This document shows positions 1-7,384 of a DNA stretch of 18,986 nt, piece by piece. Below the pieces are notes generated by a model. The model was not told the origin of the DNA. It ran no database searches and saw only the letters and a program-made list of their open reading frames with translations. The translations under genes and the position numbers were made by a program. The DNA comes from an uncultured Bacteroidales bacterium. Its GTDB lineage: Bacteria > Bacteroidota > Bacteroidia > Bacteroidales > Bacteroidaceae. The stretch lies in NCBI GenBank assembly GCA_937901185.1, contig CALCHR010000061.1, forward strand, positions 1 to 18,986. The letters run 5' to 3'. Positions within the stretch are counted from its first letter, which is position 1; each line of letters starts with the position of its first letter.

Positions 1-55
1 TAACTACTAAGAACGCGAAAGTAACTACTAAGAAAACGGGGGTGATGTAGGGGTG
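1..55 (-). repeat. Partial copy (D) of the composite intergenic repeat, inverted
   Basis: The first 55 bases are the reverse complement of about 16115-16169 in copy C. They contain two units built on GTAACTACTAAG and end in a shared GTGATGTAGGGG flank, with two substitutions over roughly 53 bases. The copy is in the opposite orientation to A, B and C, and its core and terminator would lie left of the window. A weak stem at 51-59/71-80 follows, without a T-tract, just beyond the flippase stop. Confidence 0.8.
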
Positions 56-100
56 TTTCTCTTCGTGTCTGAAACCACCCTATAGCTCTGCGGCCGATGG

Positions 101-1573
101 CTATTGCTCTTCGGGCAGCGCCTTACTTTTGCGTGTGAGCAAGCGCCAGGAGATGAGGGCCGAGAGGGCCAGCAGTGTGAGTCCGATGGGGAACTTCACA
201 ATCCATATCGGTTGCCATGCGGCCAACAGACCGGCCAGGAGCAATACGCCTTGCAGCAAACAGTGGCGCAAGGTGTGGCTCTCGAAGCGGAAACCATAGC
301 GCTGCGAGTAGACGCTGTAGATGGCTATCAGGTCGAAGAGGTTGGCGGCCACCAGACCAAGGCCAGCGCCATTGAGACCGCCAAAGTGATAGCCCAGTAT
401 GACGAACACGGCGAGCGCAATGCTGTAGGCCGTCTCCATCACAAAGAAAATGGCCGAGTCGCCCTTTGCCAGAGGATAGTAGGCAATGGGCGTATAGATG
501 GCCTTAAAGTACATGTAGAACAAGGAGAAGAGCACCATGCGGATGACGCATAGAAACTCCGTGGAGTAGAGTAGGCGCACCACTACGGGCAGCAGCAGGG
601 CGAAGCAGATGAGAAAGGGCGCCATCAGCAAGACGAGTACGTCTATTTGCTTATTGGCCAATTGGTTGGAACGCTCTCGCTGACCGACCACGGCCGATAG
701 GCGGGGGAAGTAGTCAGCGTCGAGCGCCACGAATATCAAGCGGGCATAGCTCACGGTCAGCGTGAAGCCGGCGGCGTAGAACCCCACTTGCGACAGACCG
801 CCCACATTTGATATATATGCGCGCACCAGCATTTCCGCTCCCGAGGCTACCACGCCGGCTGCAACGAAGGCCACGCCGAGACGCAGCAGATGGTTGCCCT
901 CTTTCCATGCAGTGCCCAAGCGCCAAAGGATGCGGTAAGGGTAGAGGTGGACGGAGATACGCAGATGGAGCAGGAGCGAGGCAAAGGAAGTGCCCACCAG
1001 TGCCGGCGCCACACCCTTAAGTCCCCAGAAGTAGTAGCAGGGTACAGTGATGAGCAGCGTGAAGACGGCGCAGAGGGTAGAGACGCTGGCCAACTTGCGC
1101 AGTTGGCGCGTGCCCTTGAGAATGGCCACTTCGCCGCCGTAGAGCGTGGAGCAGAACACCATGATTGACAGCCAGGAATAGGCCGTGGCGTGTGAGGCGT
1201 TGCCCATGGTCGCTTGGCTCAGCCAGGGAGCGAGCGAAAGGCAGAGAACCAATCCCAACAAGGCTGTCAGGAAAGTCCAGGTGCGGATGATTTTTATATA
1301 GTGGACGATGCCCGCTTCGTCGTTGCGCTCATAGAGTTTCGACAAGCGGCGCACGGCACTCAAGGAAATACCAAAGTTGGTGGCGTTGCCCAGCAACTCC
1401 AAGGTGCGGCTATACAGGTCGTTCAAGCCCATACCTATACTGCCGACAAGCTCAGCTGTCAGTTTGTTGCGCACCACCGAAATCAATACGGAAATCATCT
1501 GCACACTGCCCAGCAGGCCGGTGTACTTCAGAATGTGCTTATAGGTAGAGGTTTCTTGCTTCTTGCGTTCCAT
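101..1573 (-). CDS. Wzx-type polysaccharide/O-antigen flippase
   Basis: A 490-residue, strongly hydrophobic protein with about 12 or more predicted membrane segments and short charged loops. It resembles O-antigen translocases of the MOP (MATE/Wzx) exporter superfamily: an N-terminal amphipathic stretch followed by a membrane segment starting near residue 18 (GLLGSVQMISVLISVV), with repeating hydrophobic pairs to the C-terminus. Such proteins flip undecaprenyl-linked glycans across the inner membrane. The ATG at 1573 lies 39 bases after the rnc stop on the same strand, so it may be the last gene of the acpP-fabF-rnc transcript. No glycosyltransferase or polymerase gene is adjacent, so the glycan is unknown. 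A lipid-linked intermediate other than O-antigen is possible. The family call rests on overall pattern rather than on a catalytic motif. Confidence 0.75.
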   Translation of the reverse strand: MERKKQETSTYKHILKYTGLLGSVQMISVLISVVRNKLTAELVGSIGMGLNDLYSRTLELLGNATNFGISLSAVRRLSKLYERNDEAGIVHYIKIIRTWTFLTALLGLVLCLSLAPWLSQATMGNASHATAYSWLSIMVFCSTLYGGEVAILKGTRQLRKLASVSTLCAVFTLLITVPCYYFWGLKGVAPALVGTSFASLLLHLRISVHLYPYRILWRLGTAWKEGNHLLRLGVAFVAAGVVASGAEMLVRAYISNVGGLSQVGFYAAGFTLTVSYARLIFVALDADYFPRLSAVVGQRERSNQLANKQIDVLVLLMAPFLICFALLLPVVVRLLYSTEFLCVIRMVLFSLFYMYFKAIYTPIAYYPLAKGDSAIFFVMETAYSIALAVFVILGYHFGGLNGAGLGLVAANLFDLIAIYSVYSQRYGFRFESHTLRHCLLQGVLLLAGLLAAWQPIWIVKFPIGLTLLALSALISWRLLTRKSKALPEEQ

Positions 1574-1612
1574 GGTAAAGCCGGCACCAGCGGCCGTAAA
1601 TACTCTTTAGGG

Positions 1613-2725
1613 CTATTCGCTGAATGCGGCTTCCTCGGCGCTGCGTATGATGTCCTCGCGGCTGCTTTCGCCGGTCGTGTCGGGCACAGAGTTGATCGCA
1701 GCCTTTCTGCGACGACGGGCAGAGCGTGAGCGGTTTTTCTTCTCAGCCGGGGCTTCTGTCTCGGCGGCTACGGGTGTAGCAACCTCGTTGTCCTCTTTTT
1801 GTGGAGCGCGTCGGGCCGGACGGCGGCGGCCTCTGCGTCTGCTCTTCTCGGCGCTCTCTTCGGCCGGAGCGCTTTCTGCGGCAGAGGCGGTGATGCTCTC
1901 TTCTATCTCTTCAATGCGTGGAAGGGCCGAGAACTCTTCGGCGCCCATCGCCGTGCGTTTCTCTTTTTCCAGGAAGATAGATTCTACAAATTTTGGATGG
2001 CGGCGCATCTTTGTCAAGGCGTCTTTGGCGGCCAACTGTTGGCTCTCTTTCTTCGAGTAGCCTTTGCCTTCGCCGGCCAGGATGCCTTCGAGCACCACGG
2101 TGCTATAGAAAATGGGGCTGTTGCTACCCGGCTTTTCTGTGTCGCTCAGGGTAAACTCGGCCTTGATGCGGTTTTTCTGGCTCCACTCCAGCAGTTTGCT
2201 TTTGAAGTTTACCTCCTTCTGCGCCACACCTTCGATGTCCAGTATCTTACCAAGAACACGGTGCTCCAGGAACCACTTGCAGAATTTGTAGCCTCGGTCC
2301 AGATAGATGGCGCCTACGAGGGCTTCGAAGGCGTTGCCTCCGAGATTGTTGTGGTGAGTGGTGGGGCGCACGGTGGCCTTGATGAGTTTGTCGACACCCA
2401 GTTCGGCAGCCAGGCGGTTGAGTGTTTCTCTCGACACGATTTTGCTGCGGGTGCTGGTCAAGAATCCCTCGCGCTTGTTCTGAAACTTGTGGTACACGAT
2501 GTCGCTCACGGCAGCCTCAAGAATGGCATCGCCGAGAAACTCCAAGCGCTCGTTGTGCGTGGCCGTACCTTTGGCATCGCGGCGAGCCAGCGAACTGTGT
2601 GAGAGGGCTGTGCGGTAAACTTCTATGTTGTGGGGGTAGAAGCCCAATATGCGGTAAAGGGCAGAGTAAAGTTCCTTGTCCTTTCTGCAGAAGAACTTTA
2701 TTCTGTCGAGTAGGTTAATCATCAT
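1613..2725 (-). CDS. rnc: Ribonuclease III with Arg-rich C-terminal tail
   Basis: Double-strand-specific endoribonuclease for rRNA processing and mRNA turnover. The RNase III signature is at residues 58-66 (NERLEFLGD, with E59, E62 and D66 matching E38, E41 and D45 of E. coli). A second acidic cluster at 129-143 (GGNAFEALVGAIYLD) has E134 in the essential metal-ligand position. A double-stranded-RNA-binding domain spans about 174-241. At 370 residues it is much longer than the ~226 of E. coli; the extra ~110 residues are low complexity, alternating Arg-rich (SRRRGRRRPARRA) and acidic/Ala patches. Residue 131 is Asn where E. coli has Asp114. The start is one of two adjacent ATGs (2725 or 2722). 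It follows fabF with a 97-base gap holding a long hairpin. Confidence 0.96.
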   Translation of the reverse strand: MMINLLDRIKFFCRKDKELYSALYRILGFYPHNIEVYRTALSHSSLARRDAKGTATHNERLEFLGDAILEAAVSDIVYHKFQNKREGFLTSTRSKIVSRETLNRLAAELGVDKLIKATVRPTTHHNNLGGNAFEALVGAIYLDRGYKFCKWFLEHRVLGKILDIEGVAQKEVNFKSKLLEWSQKNRIKAEFTLSDTEKPGSNSPIFYSTVVLEGILAGEGKGYSKKESQQLAAKDALTKMRRHPKFVESIFLEKEKRTAMGAEEFSALPRIEEIEESITASAAESAPAEESAEKSRRRGRRRPARRAPQKEDNEVATPVAAETEAPAEKKNRSRSARRRRKAAINSVPDTTGESSREDIIRSAEEAAFSE

Positions 2726-2752
2726 TTTCTGTATGTGTCAAGGAAAAATGGA

Positions 2753-2807
2753 CAACAGGCAACTACCACTCTCTCACGGGGAGAGGTCTGTAATTGCCTG
2801 TTGTTTT
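2753..2807 (-). terminator. Two-part hairpin between fabF and rnc (terminator or RNase III site)
   Basis: A perfect 10-bp outer stem (2753-2762 with 2794-2803, caacaggcaa/ttgcctgttg) encloses an inner 5-bp stem (2771-2775 with 2781-2785). The longest T-run beside it (2804-2808) is on the plus strand. In the direction of transcription (minus) the stem is followed by TCCATTTTT, a poor but possible terminator tail. It lies 27 bases upstream of the rnc start, in the leader of the RNase III gene. It could attenuate readthrough from fabF or be a processing site. Confidence 0.55.
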
Positions 2808-2822
2808 TAGGTAGACAAGTGC

Positions 2823-4088
2823 TTAGCCTTCATATTTCTTCAAGATGCAGCAGGCGTTGTGGCCGCCGAATCCGAAGGTGTTGCTCAGGGCGGCGCGGAT
2901 GGGGCGCTCTTGAGCCTTGTTGAAGGTAAAGTTCAGATTGTAGTCTATGTTCTCGTCGTTGTCGCCCTCTTCGTGGTTGATAGTGGGAGGCACGATGTCG
3001 TTCTTCACAGCCAGGCAGCACACCAAAGCTTCTACGGCACCGGCAGCGCCGAGGAGGTGTCCGGTCATGGACTTCGTGGAGCTGATGTTCAGCTTGTAAG
3101 CGTGCTCGCCAAAGAGTTTGGTGATGGCTTTCACTTCTGATACGTCGCCCACGGGGGTTGATGTGCCGTGTACGTTGATGTAGTCGATGTCCTCAGGCTT
3201 CATGCCGGCGTCTTCCAAGGCGTTTGTCATTACCAGGTGGGCACCGAGGCCTTCGGGGTGAGAAGCGGTGATGTGGTGAGCGTCGGCCGACATGCCTACG
3301 CCGGCTACTTCGCAGTAGATCTTAGCGCCGCGAGCTTTGGCGTGCTCCAGTTCTTCGAGGATGAGGCATCCGGCACCTTCGCCCATTACGAATCCGTCGC
3401 GGCTGGCGCTGAACGGACGAGAGGCGTGTTGCGGGTCATCGTTGCGAGTGGAGAGCGCGTGCATCGCAGTAAATCCGCCTACGCCGGTAGCGCAGATGGC
3501 TGCTTCGGCGCCGCCTGTCACGATGGCGTTGGCCTTGCCCAAACGGATGAGGTTGAAGGCATCGGCAATGGCGTTGGTAGAAGATGCACAGGCAGAGGTG
3601 GTAGTGAAGTTGGGGCCGTGGAAACCGTACATGATAGATATCTGTCCGGAAGCGATGTCGGCAATCATCTTCGGGATGAAGAAGGGGTTGAACTTCGGGG
3701 CCTGTCCGGCGCCGTTCACGGCATAGTAGCTCACCTCGTCTTCGAAAGTCTTGATACCGCCGATACCCACACCGAGGATTACGCCGATGCGGTTTTTGTC
3801 CACCGTCTCCAAGTCCATGCCGCTGTCTTTCACAGCTTCCATGGCGGCCACTACGGCATATTGTTCGTAGAGGTCCATCTTGCGAGCCTCTTTGCGGTCG
3901 ATGAAGTCGGTTACTTTGAAATTCTTCACCTCGCAAGCAAACTGTGCTTTGAATTGTGAGGCGTCAAATTGGGTAATAGGTCCTGCACCGCTCACACCGT
4001 TCTTGAGATTTTCCCAAGTTTCTTCTACGGTGTTACCCACGGGGGTGAGTGCGCCAAGGCCTGTTACGACTACTCTTTTTAGTTCCAT
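2823..4088 (-). CDS. fabF: Beta-ketoacyl-ACP synthase II
   Basis: Condenses malonyl-ACP with acyl-ACP in the elongation cycle of type II fatty-acid synthesis. The 421 residues match the usual KAS II length. The Cys-His-His triad is complete: C167 in TTSACASSTNA, H308 in NVHGTSTPVGD, H344 in STKSMTGHLLGAAG (K339 in the same motif). The C-terminus carries the conserved glycine-rich NTFGFGGHNA segment. It begins with MELKRVVVTGLG, a standard KAS start. The gene lies 115 bases downstream of acpP and upstream of rnc, a grouping common in bacteria. Two KAS subtypes could be confused, but length and motifs favour FabF over FabB. Confidence 0.98.
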   Translation of the reverse strand: MELKRVVVTGLGALTPVGNTVEETWENLKNGVSGAGPITQFDASQFKAQFACEVKNFKVTDFIDRKEARKMDLYEQYAVVAAMEAVKDSGMDLETVDKNRIGVILGVGIGGIKTFEDEVSYYAVNGAGQAPKFNPFFIPKMIADIASGQISIMYGFHGPNFTTTSACASSTNAIADAFNLIRLGKANAIVTGGAEAAICATGVGGFTAMHALSTRNDDPQHASRPFSASRDGFVMGEGAGCLILEELEHAKARGAKIYCEVAGVGMSADAHHITASHPEGLGAHLVMTNALEDAGMKPEDIDYINVHGTSTPVGDVSEVKAITKLFGEHAYKLNISSTKSMTGHLLGAAGAVEALVCCLAVKNDIVPPTINHEEGDNDENIDYNLNFTFNKAQERPIRAALSNTFGFGGHNACCILKKYEG

Positions 4089-4114
4089 AATATATAATAT
4101 GTGTGTTTACTGAT

Positions 4115-4183
4115 AATGTGCCAATGCACCAATGATTTTCTGTCCGGAGTTAAGGCCGGCGCACATTGGTACATTGGCACATT
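4115..4183. repeat. Long inverted repeat in the acpP-fabF spacer
   Basis: The 20 bases at 4115-4134 (built on CCAATG repeats) are the reverse complement of 4164-4183 with one mismatch, separated by 29 bases that include a small GC-rich patch. It fills most of the 115-base spacer inside an operon. As RNA it would form a ~69-nt stem-loop between the acpP and fabF coding regions. There is no T-tract, so it is not a typical terminator. Similar CATTGG/CCAATG-rich repeats are familiar to me from Bacteroidales intergenic DNA, but that is recollection only. Confidence 0.85.
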
Positions 4184-4203
4184 GTCAATGACAAAATAAT
4201 CTC

Positions 4204-4440
4204 TTATTTTGCGTTAGCTTCGATATAAGCGATAGCGTCGCCTACAGTGCTGATCTTTTCAGCTTGATCGTCGGGGATAGAGATTCCAAATTCTTTCTCA
4301 AACTCCATGATGAGCTCTACAGTGTCAAGAGAATCGGCACCGAGGTCGTTAGCGAAGCTAGCTTCGTTCTTTACTTCTGCTTCGTCTACACTGAGTTTGT
4401 CAACGATGATCTGCTTTACTTTTGCTTGAATATCAGACAT
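4204..4440 (-). CDS. acpP: Acyl carrier protein
   Basis: A 78-residue acidic four-helix carrier that holds growing acyl chains on a phosphopantetheine arm in the cytoplasm. The attachment site is S37 in GADSLDTVELIMEFE, and the protein ends IAYIEANAK, as is typical. Length and charge match AcpP rather than a specialised polyketide carrier. It is the first gene of the minus-strand acpP-fabF-rnc group. A well-formed Bacteroidetes promoter lies upstream, with a predicted leader of about 45 bases. Confidence 0.98.
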   Translation of the reverse strand: MSDIQAKVKQIIVDKLSVDEAEVKNEASFANDLGADSLDTVELIMEFEKEFGISIPDDQAEKISTVGDAIAYIEANAK

Positions 4441-4493
4441 GGTTTTCTGTTTTTAGAAAATTAATAAATGAGTTTCTTAGTATCTTTTGGCTG

Positions 4494-4525
4494 CAAAAAT
4501 AGAATTTATTATTTATCCGACCAAA
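4494..4525 (-). promoter_or_regulatory. Bacteroidetes-type promoter of acpP
   Basis: On the minus strand TTTG (4525-4522), a 20-base spacer and TATTTTTG (4501-4494) match the -33/-7 pattern TTTG-N19-21-TAnnTTTG exactly. Transcription would start near 4487, about 45 bases before the acpP ATG. Confidence 0.8.
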
Positions 4526-4552
4526 GATTTCTGCGAAAAACTCATATTCTGC

Positions 4553-4584
4553 TGCGCAGATACTGTTAATCTGTGCAACTTTTT
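4553..4584 (+). terminator. Orphan plus-strand hairpin with T-tract
   Basis: A 9-bp stem (4553-4561 with 4569-4577, one G-T pair) and a 7-base loop are followed by AAC and five T. It has intrinsic-terminator form on the plus strand, but no plus-strand gene lies upstream; the nearest gene, acpP, runs the other way. It sits just left of the 22-bp array. Confidence 0.5.
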
Positions 4585-4598
4585 GGCTTTCTAGCGTC

Positions 4599-4752
4599 GG
4601 TTACAAGCCATGTAACCGATGGTTACTTCAGATGTTACCTGCGGTTACTCCTCAGGTAACCTGCGGTTACTTCTTATGTAACTTGTAACAAGTCATGTTA
4701 TAGGTTGTAACAAGCTGCGTTATATTTTGTAACAAGCCGCGTTACAAAAACT
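4599..4752. repeat. Seven tandem 22-bp units rich in GTTAC/GTAAC
   Basis: Units at 4599, 4621, 4643, 4665, 4687, 4709 and 4731 are each exactly 22 bases. Most contain two GTTAC/GTAAC half-sites about 13 bases apart, as inverted pairs in units 1 and 3 (GGTTAC...GTAACC) and in direct orientation in unit 2. The first four start GGTTAC and the last three AACAAG, giving two sub-types. The array lies between the divergent acpP and transporter promoters, about 74 bases from one -33 box and 93 from the other. The rest of the 4441-4900 gap is the two promoter regions. A weak 5-bp minus-strand hairpin (4753-4757/4770-4774) with a T-run borders its right end. Confidence 0.9.
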
Positions 4753-4844
4753 CTGCGCCGCCGAAGAAACGCAGCCAAAGCCTTGTCTTCTCTCCGGGAA
4801 TGCGCAGAATAGCGGCGGGCAGCACAAAAAACTGCGCCTTTTTC

Positions 4845-4875
4845 TTTGCTCTTCTCGGCTCTTACACTAACTTTG
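4845..4875 (+). promoter_or_regulatory. Bacteroidetes-type promoter of the GPH transporter operon
   Basis: TTTG (4845-4848), a 19-base spacer and TAACTTTG (4868-4875) match the -33/-7 consensus. The predicted start near 4882 leaves a leader of about 19 bases before the ATG at 4901. Confidence 0.8.
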
Positions 4876-4900
4876 TCTGCAAATCAATACTATATAATTT

Positions 4901-6307
4901 ATGGCCTCTCTAAAAGAAAAAATCGGTTATGGCTTTGGCGACATGTCATCGTCCATGTTTTGGAAAATTTTCAGTGCTTACCTGCCTTTCTTCTATGCTT
5001 CTGTGTTCCATTTGAGTTTGGAAGTAACAGGTGTGCTGATGCTGGTTACCCGTATTTGGGATGCTGTTTCTGACCCTATGATGGGTGTCATAGCCGACCG
5101 CACGCAAACCCGTTGGGGTAAATATCGCCCTTATCTGCTCTGGATAGCCGTTCCTTTTGCAGTGGCTGGCGTGTTGCTGTTTACGAAACCCGACTGGAGC
5201 GAAACTGCGAATACAGTATGGGCCTTTGTCACATATATATTGATGATGACTGTTTATACTGCTATCAATGTGCCCTATGGTTCGATGCTCGGCGTCATGA
5301 CTGAGGACTCCGACGAGAAAACGGTGTTCTCGTCCTTCCGTATGTTCTTCGCCTATGCAGGCTCGTTTATTGTATTGGCTTGCTGGGAGCCGCTCTGCAA
5401 TTTCTTTGCGGGCATGAATGGTGCAGTGCAGGCCGACGAAACCCTTACGCGCGATGCCCAGAGCTGGCAGTACGCCATGCTCGTCGTAGGCGTTGTGTGC
5501 GCACTCTTGTTTGTGCTGACATTTGCCATGACACGCGAGCGCGTCAAGACGATGGAGAAGACCACAAGTGTGCTCACCGACCTCCGTTCCTTGCTCCACA
5601 ATGGTCCCTGGTGGATATTGCTCGGCGGAGTGTTGTTCTTCAACTTCTTCAATGCGATACGTTACGCAGCTATCCCCTTCTATTTCACTACGCTCATTGC
5701 GAAGGACGCAGCGCTGAGTTTCTTCTCGATTGACTTCCTGTTCTATGCCGGCATTTTCCTTGCGATAGGCGAGGTGGTAAACATGCTTGGTGTAGCCATA
5801 GCCACACCTATCACAATGAAGCTCGGCAAGAAGAGCACCTTCCTTTGGTCGCTCGCTGCGCTCATTCTGCTTTGCGTTGCTTTCTACTTCGTACCAACGA
5901 GCGGCACTGCAGCTTACTGGACGCTGCTTATACTCCAAATCTTGGTATGTATCCTCACCGGCGTTGTTTCGCCGTTGGTGTGGAGCATGTATGCCGACAT
6001 TTCCGACTATGCCGAGCTGAAGTTCAACACAGCCTCAACAGGGCTCATATTCTCTTCATCGTCTATGGCGCAGAAGTTTGGCGGAGCCTTCGGTGGCGCA
6101 GCCGTGATGTGGATTTTGGCAGGTTTTGGCTTCAACACACAGGAGGGCGCTGTGCAGACAGCCGATGCCGTTGAGGGAATCCGTCTGCTCATGAGCTGGA
6201 TACCCGCCGGCGTGGCAGTGCTCTCTGCATTCTTCATTTTCATCTATCCGCTCACAACGAAGCGCATGAAAGACATCAACGAAAAACTCAAGGCCGTCCG
6301 CCAATAG
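4901..6307 (+). CDS. GPH-family sugar:cation symporter (MFS)
   Basis: A 468-residue inner-membrane transporter with about 12 hydrophobic segments. The motif after helix 2 (residues 54-75: AVSDPMMGVIADRTQTRW, then GKYRPYLLW) is diagnostic of the glycoside-pentoside-hexuronide:cation symporters related to MelB. These move mono- or disaccharides inward with Na+ or H+. The start MASLKEKIGYGFGDM is a typical GPH N-terminus and lies just after a good promoter. The next gene, a mannoside phosphorylase, starts 42 bases later with no promoter or terminator between, so the likely cargo is a beta-mannosyl disaccharide such as Man-GlcNAc. That substrate is inferred from the neighbours only. Confidence 0.88.
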   Translation: MASLKEKIGYGFGDMSSSMFWKIFSAYLPFFYASVFHLSLEVTGVLMLVTRIWDAVSDPMMGVIADRTQTRWGKYRPYLLWIAVPFAVAGVLLFTKPDWSETANTVWAFVTYILMMTVYTAINVPYGSMLGVMTEDSDEKTVFSSFRMFFAYAGSFIVLACWEPLCNFFAGMNGAVQADETLTRDAQSWQYAMLVVGVVCALLFVLTFAMTRERVKTMEKTTSVLTDLRSLLHNGPWWILLGGVLFFNFFNAIRYAAIPFYFTTLIAKDAALSFFSIDFLFYAGIFLAIGEVVNMLGVAIATPITMKLGKKSTFLWSLAALILLCVAFYFVPTSGTAAYWTLLILQILVCILTGVVSPLVWSMYADISDYAELKFNTASTGLIFSSSSMAQKFGGAFGGAAVMWILAGFGFNTQEGAVQTADAVEGIRLLMSWIPAGVAVLSAFFIFIYPLTTKRMKDINEKLKAVRQ

Positions 6308-6349
6308 TGCGTTCATACATTACAGACTCACATTTTAATATAGATAACC

Positions 6350-7303
6350 ATGCAAACTATTCCTTGGCAAGAGCGCCCCGCCGGTTGCACCGACGTGATG
6401 TGGCGCTATAGCGAAAACCCCGTCATCGGTCGCTACAGTATTCCCTCGTCAAACAGTATCTTTAACAGCGCCGTAGTGCCCTTTGGCGACGGCTTTGCCG
6501 GTGTGTTCCGCTGCGACAACAAGCGCGTGCAGATGAACATCTTTGCCGGATTCTCTAAAGACGGTATCAACTGGGAAATCAACCACGAGCCCATCGTCTT
6601 CAAAGCCGGTAATACGGAGATGATAGAGAGCGACTACAAGTACGACCCCCGCGTGGCGTGGATTGAAGACCGCTACTGGATTACCTGGTGCAACGGCTAC
6701 CACGGACCCACCATTGGTATCGCCTACACCTTCGACTTCAAAGAGTTCTTCCAATGCGAGAACGCCTTCCTGCCCTTCAACCGCAACGGCGTACTCTTCC
6801 CCGAGAAAATCAATGGCAAGTATGCCATGCTCTCACGCCCCAGCGACAACGGTCACACCCCCTTCGGCGACATCTACCTCAGCTACAGCCCCGACATGAA
6901 GTACTGGGGCGAGCATCGCTGCGTGATGAAGGTGATGCCCTTCGAGCAGAGCGCTTGGCAATGTACTAAGATCGGTGCCGGCAGTGTGCCTATGCTCACC
7001 GACGAAGGCTGGCTGATGTTCTACCACGGCGTCATCACCACCTGCAACGGCTTCCGCTACTCCATGGGTGCTGTGTTGCTCGACAAAGACGACCCTACGA
7101 AGGTGCTCTATCGCACCAAGGACTATCTCCTGGCTCCCGCCGCTCCCTACGAACTGGCCGGCGACGTGCCCAATGTGGTGTTCCCCTGCGCCGCTCTTCG
7201 TGAAGGCGACAAGGTGGCTGTCTACTACGGCGCAGCCGATACCGTGGTGTGCATGGCCTTTGGTCGCATCAGCGAAATCATCGACTTCTTGAAGAAGCAA
7301 TAA
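6350..7303 (+). CDS. GH130 beta-1,4-mannosyl-GlcNAc (mannoside) phosphorylase
   Basis: A 317-residue cytoplasmic five-bladed beta-propeller enzyme of family GH130. It would cleave a beta-mannoside with phosphate to mannose 1-phosphate and a free sugar. KYDPRVAW at residues 97-104 contains the family's general-acid Asp (D99), followed by conserved blocks such as ITWCNGYHGP and MFYHGV. There is no signal peptide, consistent with intracellular phosphorolysis of a disaccharide imported by the upstream symporter. The N-terminus (IPWQERPAGCTDVMWRY) resembles what I recall of the enzyme acting on Man-beta-1,4-GlcNAc from the N-glycan core (EC 2.4.1.320; the Bacteroides thetaiotaomicron example is BT1033). 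Mannosylglucose phosphorylase is the main alternative; the subfamily needs alignment. Confidence 0.88.
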   Translation: MQTIPWQERPAGCTDVMWRYSENPVIGRYSIPSSNSIFNSAVVPFGDGFAGVFRCDNKRVQMNIFAGFSKDGINWEINHEPIVFKAGNTEMIESDYKYDPRVAWIEDRYWITWCNGYHGPTIGIAYTFDFKEFFQCENAFLPFNRNGVLFPEKINGKYAMLSRPSDNGHTPFGDIYLSYSPDMKYWGEHRCVMKVMPFEQSAWQCTKIGAGSVPMLTDEGWLMFYHGVITTCNGFRYSMGAVLLDKDDPTKVLYRTKDYLLAPAAPYELAGDVPNVVFPCAALREGDKVAVYYGAADTVVCMAFGRISEIIDFLKKQ

Positions 7304-7312
7304 TACCGGAAT

Positions 7313-7350
7313 GAACAGCCGGCTCACTATGGGCCGGCTGTTCCTGTTTT
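7313..7350 (+). terminator. Intrinsic terminator between GH130 and GH92
   Basis: A perfect 11-bp GC-rich stem (7313-7323 with 7333-7343) with a 9-base loop, followed by CTGTTTTA. It begins 10 bases after the GH130 stop. GH92 starts only 35 bases further on and no clear TTTG/TAnnTTTG promoter fits that gap, so GH92 may depend on partial readthrough. Confidence 0.8.
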
Positions 7351-7384
7351 ATAATAGTTTACCCTCCTCTGCCCAGATTTTCTT

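Noticed and set aside
4599..4752. CRISPR array
   Set aside because: Units are contiguous 22-mers with no unique spacers, and no cas genes are nearby. The same reasoning applies to the 21-bp arrays.
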